A stretch of DNA of 6,280 nucleotides from Planctomycetota bacterium (GTDB taxonomy: Bacteria > Planctomycetota > PLA2): assembly GCA_023150495.1 (NCBI GenBank), contig JAKLKT010000193.1, forward strand, positions 1 through 6,280, in the 5' to 3' direction. Positions 1 through 4,311 of the stretch are shown here, one piece after another; positions within the stretch are counted from its first letter, which is position 1; every line of letters starts with the position of its first letter. A program made the translations under genes and the position numbers. A model generated the notes under the pieces. That model ran no database searches, was not told where the DNA came from, and saw only the letters and a program-made list of their open reading frames with translations.

Positions 1-100
1 GCGCCCCCCCGGAGCGCGCCCCGACGACACCCAGCCGCTGCCGCTCGTGGACATCCACCCGCCGCCGCGGCCCCCGAAGCCCCCCCGCACGAAGAGATGA
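1..100 (+). CDS. C-terminal end of an unidentified protein (partial, 5' end outside window)
   Basis: Reading from base 2, an open frame runs to a TGA at 98-100 and encodes a 32-residue tail very rich in proline and basic residues (it ends PPRPPKPPRTKR). The TGA overlaps the ATG at 97 in an ATGA arrangement, typical of translationally coupled genes, which supports this frame as coding. The tail looks like a disordered C-terminal extension, and no domain is visible. The upstream protein therefore cannot be named from this window. It probably belongs to the same operon as the ligase that follows. Confidence 0.6.
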   Translation, partial: RPPGARPDDTQPLPLVDIHPPPRPPKPPRTKR

Positions 101-1434
101 GCATGGATTCCCCCTACTGGAACCCCAAGAACGAGAAGATGCCGCGCGAGGAGCTGAAGGCGCTCCAGCTGCTGAAGCTCCGGCGCATGTGCGAGTGGGC
201 GGAGGCGGAGTCCGACTTCCACCGCAGGAAGTTCGAGAAGGCGAAGTTCAAGCCCGCGCAGCTGAAGTCGCTCGACGACCTGCGCCGCATCCCGGTCATG
301 ACGCGCGCGGAGTGGATGGACTGCCAGGCCGAGAAGCCCCTCTTCGGCGACCTCGTGACCGCGCCGCGCGACCACGCGATCCGCTACCACCTGACGTCGG
401 GCACGAGCGGGCGGCAGCCGCTGCGCGTGCTCGACTCGATGAAGGACTGGGAGTGGATCGCGGAGATGTGGTGCTACGGGTTCTGGGGCTTCGGCGTGCG
501 GCCGAGCGACACCGTCTTCTTCGCGTTCAGCTACGGCTCGTTCATCGGCTTCTGGGGCGCGCACTACTGCTGCGAGAAGCTCGGCGCGCTCGTCCTGCCG
601 TCGGGGAACATGACGACGGAGAACCGGGTGAAGCAGATCGTCGAGATGGAGGCGACGACCGTCTGCGCGACGCCGACCTACGCGCTGCGGATGGCGCAGG
701 CGGCGCGCGAGATGGGGATCGACCTCCCGTCGAGCCGCGTGAACAAGCTGATCGTCAGCGGAGAGCCCGCGGGCTCGATCCCCGCGGTGAAGCGCATGCT
801 CGAGCAGCAGTGGGGAGCGAAGTGCGGCGACACGGCGGGGATGACGGAGATCGGCACGATCATGATCTTCGAGTGCTCGCACCAGCCGGGCGGCACGCAC
901 ATCATCGAGGACAACTTCATCGAGGAGGTCGTCGATCCCAAGACGATGGAGGTGAAGGGGTACGGGGAAGAGGGGGAGCGGATCGTCACGAGCTTCGGCC
1001 GCGGCTTCATCCCGCTCCTGCGCTACCGGACGGGCGACCTCGTGATGCGGATGCCCTGGAACAAGTGCTCGTGCGGGCGCACGTTCGACTGGTACGAGGG
1101 GGGGATCCGGGGGCGGACGGACGACATGAAGCTGATCCGCGGCACGAACGTGTACCCGCGGGCGGTGGAGTCGATCGTGCGCGAGCGCGACGAGATCGAC
1201 GAGTTCCAGATCGTGCTCTGGCGCAAGGACAACGTGCAGGACGAGATCACGGTGAAGATCGAGGTGAAGCCGGGCTTCGAGGAGAAGACGGGCGAGCTCC
1301 TGCCGCGGCTCGGGAAGGACCTCGCGGCGGCGCACGAGGGGCTCAGGTTCAACGTGGAGTGCGTGGCGCACGGCACGCTGCCGCGCTACGAGCTGAAGGC
1401 GAAGCGGCTGAAGGACGAACGGGAGTACAAGTGA
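97..1434 (+). CDS. Phenylacetate-CoA ligase family protein (PaaK-like AMP-forming acyl-CoA ligase)
   Basis: A 445-residue cytoplasmic enzyme of the ANL adenylating superfamily, PaaK branch (usual length about 430-445). The family activates an aryl or short acyl acid with ATP to an acyl-AMP and then forms the CoA thioester. Visible motifs are the ATP-binding loop TSGTSG (100-105), SGEPAG (221-226), the adenine-binding DTAGMTE (245-251), RYRTGD (309-314), the C-x-C pair C324/C326 common in PaaK proteins, and the hinge region GRTDDMKLIRGTNVYPRAVE (339-358) opening the C-terminal domain. The likely catalytic lysine is K434 in LPRYELKAKR. PYWNP near the N-terminus is also typical of the family. 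Start choice: the ATG at 97 overlaps the previous stop, while the ATG at 103 lies 6 bases after GAAGAG and would suit a ribosome binding site better, so either is possible (445 or 443 residues). The 3' end overlaps the next gene by one base. Many such ligases in environmental genomes act on acids other than phenylacetate, and no other paa gene is visible, so the substrate is left open. Confidence 0.93.
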   Translation: MSMDSPYWNPKNEKMPREELKALQLLKLRRMCEWAEAESDFHRRKFEKAKFKPAQLKSLDDLRRIPVMTRAEWMDCQAEKPLFGDLVTAPRDHAIRYHLTSGTSGRQPLRVLDSMKDWEWIAEMWCYGFWGFGVRPSDTVFFAFSYGSFIGFWGAHYCCEKLGALVLPSGNMTTENRVKQIVEMEATTVCATPTYALRMAQAAREMGIDLPSSRVNKLIVSGEPAGSIPAVKRMLEQQWGAKCGDTAGMTEIGTIMIFECSHQPGGTHIIEDNFIEEVVDPKTMEVKGYGEEGERIVTSFGRGFIPLLRYRTGDLVMRMPWNKCSCGRTFDWYEGGIRGRTDDMKLIRGTNVYPRAVESIVRERDEIDEFQIVLWRKDNVQDEITVKIEVKPGFEEKTGELLPRLGKDLAAAHEGLRFNVECVAHGTLPRYELKAKRLKDEREYK

Positions 1435-1631
1435 TGGACCTCCTCGGCCACGAGACGACCGACCTCGAGCGCGAGATCCTGCGCGTCTACGGCGACCTGA
1501 AGAAGCTCGCCGCGCGCGACGACACCCCCCCGTGCGTGCAGCGCAACGTGAGGAAGGCGCTCGCCTGCCTCTGGCAGGCGACGAACGACCTCGACCTCTC
1601 GTTCGAGCAGCTGCGCGACCTGGGGGTGTAG
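1434..1631 (+). CDS. Small acidic helical protein of unknown function, coupled to the ligase
   Basis: A 65-residue open frame starting MDLLGHETTDLEREILRVYG and ending at TAG 1629-1631. Its ATG shares the A of the ligase stop codon (TGATG), strong evidence of translational coupling. The composition is rich in Leu, Asp, Glu, Arg and Lys, with heptad-like spacing that suggests two amphipathic helices (about 8-27 and 37-62) separated by a DDTPPC turn. Two cysteines (C34, C45) and one tryptophan (W47) are present. There is no signal peptide or membrane segment. I do not recognise a family. A role as an accessory or regulatory partner of the ligase is inference from position only. On the opposite strand this stretch shows only a low-complexity shadow. 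Confidence 0.75.
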   Translation: MDLLGHETTDLEREILRVYGDLKKLAARDDTPPCVQRNVRKALACLWQATNDLDLSFEQLRDLGV

Positions 1632-1675
1632 CCCCGCGGCGCCGGTCGAAGAGCCATCTCCGAACGGCATCGCCG
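1632..1675. other. Convergent intergenic gap
   Basis: A 44-base gap between the stop of the small + strand gene and the stop of the - strand DinB-family gene. I see no convincing hairpin with a T-run on either strand. Transcription may be stopped by a factor-dependent mechanism or may read through. Confidence 0.6.
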
Positions 1676-2171
1676 TCACCTGGTCTCGCGTCGCCAACGC
1701 GCCCGCCCGGTCTCGAGGGCGTAATCCCACGGCTGGAGATCGGGGGGCTTGACTCCCAGGTCCTTCAAGCCCGCGCGGATCTGCTCGCGGTGGGCGTAGG
1801 CGTGATGGAGCGCCTGCGCGACGACCACGCTGGCACTGCACTCGTAGGCTTCCGCGTCCAGCACGAGCAGGCGCTCCGGGTCGAGCGGCTCGGCGAGGAG
1901 CTGTTCCCAGAGACGCGCCGTCTCCTTCGCACGCGCCTCGCTGGTCGAGGTCGCCGCTGTCGCCGTGGGCCGCCCACGCGGGGCGGACGCCCACGAGCGT
2001 GGCTGCGTACTCGGCGTCCGCGAGGACGACGTGGTTGAGGGTGGCGAGGATGCTGCCGAAGCCGCGCGCGGGCCGCTGGAGCTGCTCGGGAGACAGGGAC
2101 CGGCAGGCCGCGATGAGCGTCCTCGTCGCCCACGCGCTGTGCCGGAACGCCTCGCGCAAGGTGTCGTTCAT
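1676..2171 (-). pseudogene. DinB-family protein gene interrupted by one frameshift
   Basis: The first 75 codons from ATG 2171 read MNDTLREAFRHSAWATRTLI and on to GDSGDL, containing LNHVVLADAEY with the first metal-ligand histidine (H47) of the DinB/YfiT four-helix-bundle family. The similarity then continues in another frame, from about 1945 down to TGA 1676-1678, as TSEARAKETARLWEQLL and on through ALHHAYAHREQI, the second metal-binding motif of the family. Removing a single base near 1946 (in the - strand run gacctcgacc) joins both parts into a 164-residue protein, the usual DinB-family length. These proteins are putative metal-dependent enzymes, some of them bacillithiol- or mycothiol-linked transferases, and most have no known role. 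The start codon follows GGGGAGCGGAGAAG, a usable ribosome binding site. It lies 45 bases downstream of the DUF2200 stop on the same strand, so the two may be co-transcribed. A sequencing or assembly error is an alternative to real decay. Confidence 0.85.
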
Positions 2172-2184
2172 CTTCTCCGCTCCC

Positions 2185-2198
2185 CGCCGGGCCCGGCG
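2185..2198. repeat. 14-base perfect palindrome upstream of the DinB-family gene
   Basis: CGCCGGGCCCGGCG is fully self-complementary. It lies in the 45-base gap between DUF2200 and the DinB-family gene, 13 bases before the start codon. It could form a short hairpin at the end of the DUF2200 message or modulate access to the following ribosome binding site. No T-run follows, so a classical terminator is not supported. Confidence 0.35.
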
Positions 2199-2216
2199 AA
2201 CAGACTGCCCATGACG

Positions 2217-2567
2217 TCACTGCCGCAGGATCTTCTCCATCGCCTTTCCCTTGGCGAGCTCATCGATCAGCTTGTCCATGTAGCGCACGTTCCGCGTCAG
2301 CGGATCCTCGATCTCTTCCACGCGGACACCGCACACCACGCCCTTGATGAGCGAGCTCTTCGGATGGATGGCCGGGGCCTGAGCGAAGAACGCCTCGAGG
2401 TCGCTCTCCTGTCCGATCTGCTGCCGCAGTCCCGCCTGGTCGTAGCCCGTCAACCAGCAGATGATCCGGTCCACTTCTTCCTTCGTACGGTTCTTGCGCT
2501 CCGCCTTCTGAACATACAGCGGATAGATCTTCGAGAACTTCATCGCGAAGATGTCATGCTTGGGCAT
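2217..2567 (-). CDS. DUF2200 family protein
   Basis: A 116-residue protein starting MPKHDIFAMKFSKIYPLYVQ. The order of conserved blocks matches the DUF2200 family (COG4898) along its whole length: YPLYVQKAERKNRTKEEVD, IICWLTGYDQ, FFAQAPAIHP, LIKGVVCGVRVEEIEDPL and the closing DKLIDELAKGKAMEKIL. The function is unknown. The protein is soluble and without a signal peptide. The start at 2567 was chosen because a perfect AGGAGG (2575-2580) lies 7 bases before it. The ATGs at 2573 and 2603 are too close to, or upstream of, that site, and family members begin at MxKHxIF. Base composition here is clearly lower in GC (about 53% in 2461-2520) than in the flanking sulP and ligase genes, suggesting a different origin. 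It precedes the DinB-family gene on the same strand. Confidence 0.93.
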   Translation of the reverse strand: MPKHDIFAMKFSKIYPLYVQKAERKNRTKEEVDRIICWLTGYDQAGLRQQIGQESDLEAFFAQAPAIHPKSSLIKGVVCGVRVEEIEDPLTRNVRYMDKLIDELAKGKAMEKILRQ

Positions 2568-2574
2568 CGTCATT

Positions 2575-2580
2575 CCTCCT
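2575..2580 (-). promoter_or_regulatory. Ribosome binding site of the DUF2200 gene
   Basis: On the - strand this reads AGGAGG, 7 bases before ATG 2567. It is the only full-consensus Shine-Dalgarno sequence among the - strand genes in the window and fixes the start of the DUF2200 gene. Confidence 0.85.
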
Positions 2581-2639
2581 GCGGCTGTCCTCCGCGCGCC
2601 CACGCTTGCCGCGCAACCGCGAGCGGCACACCCCGACCC

Positions 2640-2671
2640 ATGCTATCGCACGCGCCGCTCGAGCGCGTGCG
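2640..2671 (-). promoter_or_regulatory. Inverted repeat next to a possible -10 box upstream of DUF2200
   Basis: A perfect inverted repeat with 9-base arms (CGCACGCGC / GCGCGTGCG) and a 7-base loop spans 2647-2671. On the - strand it is followed after one base by TAGCAT (2640-2645), a possible -10 hexamer for the DUF2200 gene, about 70 bases before its start. The repeat could be an operator, or a stem ending transcription from the DUF1801 remnant. There is no T-run and no good -35 element, so the assignment is tentative. Confidence 0.35.
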
Positions 2672-2704
2672 GGGTCGCTGCCCGTCCCGCCCGTGCCGAT
2701 GCCC

Positions 2705-3024
2705 TCACATCCTTCGCGATGCCGCGTTCTCCGCGACCCGCGCCTTCACGATCCGCCGCACCAGCGCGGCCGGGAGCGCCCCGTCCGGCGTGAAGCGGAT
2801 CGTGCCCTTGCTCGTGCTGAAGCCCTTGAGCTCCGACCTGAACGCCGCGACCGTCGTGCCGTTCATCGGGAAGAGCGAGCAGTGCTTCGCACTCGCGCTG
2901 AAGCCCACGAGAGGGCGTCCGCCCAGCCGGAACGCCGGCATCCCGTAGCTGATGCACTCCTCGGCCTTCGGCGCCGCCGCGCGGACCTGCTTCCGCAAAT
3001 CGGGTCCGCCTTCCGCGCAGGCAT
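2705..3024 (-). pseudogene. Degenerate second copy of the DUF1801/YdhG-like gene
   Basis: This copy matches the intact gene at 3880-4248. Bases 2721-2997 align without gaps to 3893-4169 with 5 mismatches by my hand count (about 98% identity). Near the 5' end, after MPARKADP, a net 52-base deletion removes codons equivalent to about residues 9-26 and shifts the frame, so translation from ATG 3024 leaves the family frame at once. The conserved frame survives from about 3000 to TGA 2705-2707 (RKQVRAAAPKAEECISYGMPAFRLGG and on to VAENAASRRM). An in-frame GTG at 3031 could still give a 108-residue protein with an altered N-terminus, but no ribosome binding site precedes it. The -10 box of the intact copy (TACAAT) is TGCAAG here. 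It is probably a dead copy, although the well-preserved body is surprising for old debris. Confidence 0.85.
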
Positions 3025-3078
3025 GCAGCACGACTTGCAGCCGCGGTCCGGGCCCCGCCGCCCCCCGGCCCCCCCTTG

Positions 3079-3126
3079 CTTCCCGCCGGAGGACGCGAGG
3101 TACTTCGCGACGGCCGTCTCGAGGTC
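3079..3126 (-). repeat. Fragment of the sulP 3' end (duplicated)
   Basis: About 47 bases match the last 16 codons of the SulP gene (around 4315-4361) with 4-5 mismatches. In the matching frame they encode LETAVAKYLASSGGK, against LETAVAKYLASAGGK in the permease. The permease stop codon TGA is CAA in this copy. It stands in the same position relative to the broken DUF1801 copy as the real sulP end does to the intact copy, showing that both were duplicated as one segment. The intergenic stretch 3025-3078 is also recognisably related to 4249-4314 but has diverged, with about 12 bases missing. Confidence 0.85.
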
Positions 3127-3152
3127 GCCCGACGGTCGGCCCGCGCGCGGCA

Positions 3153-3467
3153 TCATGCGACGCGGAGAGGCCTGATGCGCGCCACTTCCTTCTTGATCGC
3201 CTGCGCCGCATCCCAGAGATCCACCGCGCGCTGGGCATTCAGCCAGAACTCCGGCGAGTTGCCAAAGAGGCGGGAGAGGCGCAGCGCCATCTCGGGACTG
3301 AGGGCGCGACGGCCTCTCAGGAGCTCGTTGATGGACTGCCGGGTGACGCCCACGGCCTTCGCGAGGGCGGCGACCGTCAACCCGTAGTCGGGCATGAAAT
3401 CCTCCGCAAGCATCTCGCCCGGATGGGTAGGCCTGCGCTTCATCAGGCGCGTGTATTGTGCGCTCAT
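3153..3467 (-). CDS. higA: HigA-family antitoxin (XRE-type helix-turn-helix)
   Basis: A 104-residue protein with the HigA/VapI signature. MKRRPTHPGEML (9-20) is followed by a helix-turn-helix of about 30-56 (LTVAALAKAVGVTRQSINELLRGRR) and the downstream motif SPEFWLNAQRAVDLWDA (71-87), diagnostic of the family. It binds and neutralises the HigB toxin and, in known systems, represses the shared promoter. The start at 3467 was chosen because GAGG lies 7 bases upstream and the gene begins 15 bases after the toxin stop. An inner ATG at 3443, directly before KRRPTHPGE, is an alternative. The toxin-first order is normal for higBA. Its stop overlaps an ATG at 3156 that opens a chimeric frame into the duplicated sulP tail. 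Confidence 0.93.
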   Translation of the reverse strand: MSAQYTRLMKRRPTHPGEMLAEDFMPDYGLTVAALAKAVGVTRQSINELLRGRRALSPEMALRLSRLFGNSPEFWLNAQRAVDLWDAAQAIKKEVARIRPLRVA

Positions 3468-3482
3468 GCTCCTGCCTCGCAG

Positions 3483-3764
3483 TCAGTGGTAGTCGCAGAT
3501 TTCGACGTCGTACGCATCTCCATCGACGAACCGGAAGCAGATCCGCCACTGGTCGTTCACGGCAATGGCGTGCTGCCCCTCTCGGTCGCCCTTGAGGGCG
3601 TGAAGCCGGTTGCCGGGTGGCACCTTGAGATCATCCAGGGTCGTCGCCAGATCGACATATTCCAGCTTTCGAGCGGCTCGCGCAGCGACCTCCGGCGGGA
3701 ACCGCCTCGCTGCACCTGTCGCGAACAACTCCTGGGTCCGCTTGTCCGCGAAGGTCCTGATCAC
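3483..3764 (-). CDS. higB: HigB-family toxin (RelE/ParE superfamily mRNA interferase)
   Basis: A 93-residue protein from GTG 3764, VIRTFADKRTQELF and on to DGDAYDVEICDYH. Family blocks are FADKRTQELF (5-14), RRFPPEV (20-26), ARKLEYVDLATTLDDLKVPPGNRLHALKGDREGQHAI (31-67) and NDQWRICFRF (70-79), with the terminal DVEICDYH. RelE-type toxins of this branch cleave mRNA on the ribosome. The open frame extends upstream to ATG 3830, but the extra 22 residues do not resemble the family and would include the promoter itself. The GTG lies 7 bases after a TACAAT -10 box, so the message is probably leaderless. All family motifs appear intact, so the toxin is probably active. The antitoxin follows 15 bases downstream. 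Confidence 0.92.
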   Translation of the reverse strand: MIRTFADKRTQELFATGAARRFPPEVAARAARKLEYVDLATTLDDLKVPPGNRLHALKGDREGQHAIAVNDQWRICFRFVDGDAYDVEICDYH

Positions 3765-3770
3765 GACAGG

Positions 3771-3799
3771 ATTGTATCGCGTCACGTGACACGTGTCAA
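3771..3799 (-). promoter_or_regulatory. higBA promoter, sigma-70 type
   Basis: On the - strand, a perfect TTGACA (3794-3799) and TACAAT (3771-3776, five of six consensus bases) are separated by exactly 17 bases. The predicted transcription start falls 6-7 bases after the -10 box, at or next to the GTG start of higB (3764), so there is no room for a ribosome binding site. This is the best promoter in the window and is consistent with a tightly repressed toxin-antitoxin operon. Confidence 0.85.
3781..3798. promoter_or_regulatory. Probable HigA operator: two overlapping CACGTG palindromes
   Basis: A 10-base perfect palindrome GTCACGTGAC (3781-3790) and a 12-base perfect palindrome TGACACGTGTCA (3787-3798) overlap by four bases, with centres 7 bases apart. 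They fill most of the spacer and part of the -35 box of the higBA promoter, exactly where an autorepressor would block RNA polymerase. That HigA is the bound protein is inference from family behaviour. The spacing would put two dimers close together, on partly different faces of the helix. Confidence 0.75.
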
Positions 3800-3879
3800 G
3801 CAGGACTCCCGGCCCTTGGCGCGACGCCACTCCCCCTTCTGTCCCGACCCGGGCGGAGCGACCCCGGAGCCCCCTTGGA

Positions 3880-4248
3880 TCACCTCATCTTGGCCGCGTT
3901 CTCCGCGACCCGCGCCTTCACGATCCGCCGCACCAGCGCGGCCGGGAGCGGCCCGTCCGGCGTGAAGCGGATCGTGCCCTTGCTGGTGCTGAAGCCCTTG
4001 AGCTCCGACCTGAACGCCGCGACCGTCGTGCCGTTCATCGGGAAGAGCGAGCAGTGCTTCGCACTTGCGCTGAAGCCCACGAGAGGGCGTCCGCCCAGCC
4101 GGAACGCCGGCATCCCGTAGCTGATGCACTCCTCGGCCTTCGGCGCCGCCGCGCGGATCTGCCTCCGCAGCCTCGCGAGCGCCGCGCGCTGGTCCGCGGG
4201 GAGCCCCGCCAGGTACGCGTCGACCGGGTTCGCCTTCCGCGCGGGCAT
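3880..4248 (-). CDS. DUF1801 family protein (YdhG/frataxin-like iron chaperone family), intact copy
   Basis: A 122-residue soluble protein starting MPARKANPVDAYLAGLPADQ. An N-terminal helical part (8-38, VDAYLAGLPADQRAALARLRRQIRAAAP) precedes the family hallmark EECISYGMPAFRLGGRPLVGFSASAKHCSLFP (41-72) and KGTIRF (91-96), with a basic C-terminal helix ending VKARVAENAAKMR. DUF1801 members are about 110-140 residues long. One of them, Bacillus subtilis YdhG (Fra), has been described as a frataxin-like iron chaperone, but most are uncharacterised, so iron handling is only a possibility here. The gene starts 63 bases after the sulP stop. A TACAAT box (4257-4262) stands 8 bases before the ATG with no Shine-Dalgarno sequence. 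A near-identical damaged copy lies at 2705-3024. Confidence 0.9.
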   Translation of the reverse strand: MPARKANPVDAYLAGLPADQRAALARLRRQIRAAAPKAEECISYGMPAFRLGGRPLVGFSASAKHCSLFPMNGTTVAAFRSELKGFSTSKGTIRFTPDGPLPAALVRRIVKARVAENAAKMR

Positions 4249-4256
4249 TCGGAGCG

Positions 4257-4262
4257 ATTGTA
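4257..4262 (-). promoter_or_regulatory. Possible -10 box of the intact DUF1801 gene
   Basis: On the - strand TACAAT is followed by 8 bases and then ATG 4248. No ribosome binding site is present and no clear -35 element is found at 16-18 bases. The same hexamer occurs at the higB promoter. In the degenerate copy the equivalent bases are TGCAAG, so this element is lost there. A leaderless message is likely if the box is used. Confidence 0.5.
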
Positions 4263-4311
4263 GCCGCCGCCAAGCCGGGATCGCACGCGTCGGACGGCCC
4301 CCGGAGCCCCC

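Noticed and set aside
189..1433. Long + strand open frame overlapping the ligase in a second frame
   Set aside because: Arg/Ala/Gly/Asp-rich low-complexity translation typical of an out-of-frame reading of GC-rich DNA. Only its last 65 codons, after the ligase stop, form a plausible separate gene.
1386..1675. C-terminal extension of the DinB frame on the - strand after the frameshift
   Set aside because: After about 1946 the translation loses family similarity and becomes Arg/Ala/Gly-rich, whereas the family continues in the neighbouring frame and stops at 1676.
2568..2603. Longer DUF2200 starts at ATG 2573 and ATG 2603
   Set aside because: AGGAGG at 2575-2580 is only one base from ATG 2573 and lies downstream of ATG 2603. 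It is ideally spaced only for ATG 2567.
1965..2948. 327-codon + strand open frame
   Set aside because: It runs antisense to DinB, DUF2200 and DUF1801 with no recognisable motif. It is a shadow of the real - strand genes.
3025..3238. N-terminal extension of the degenerate DUF1801 frame up to ATG 3238
   Set aside because: It lies out of frame over the end of higA and the sulP tail and has no similarity to the family. It is not a natural N-terminus.
3765..3830. Longer HigB starting at ATG 3830
   Set aside because: It would place the -35, the operator and the -10 inside the coding region, and the extra 22 residues are unlike the family, which starts close to the xIRTF position.
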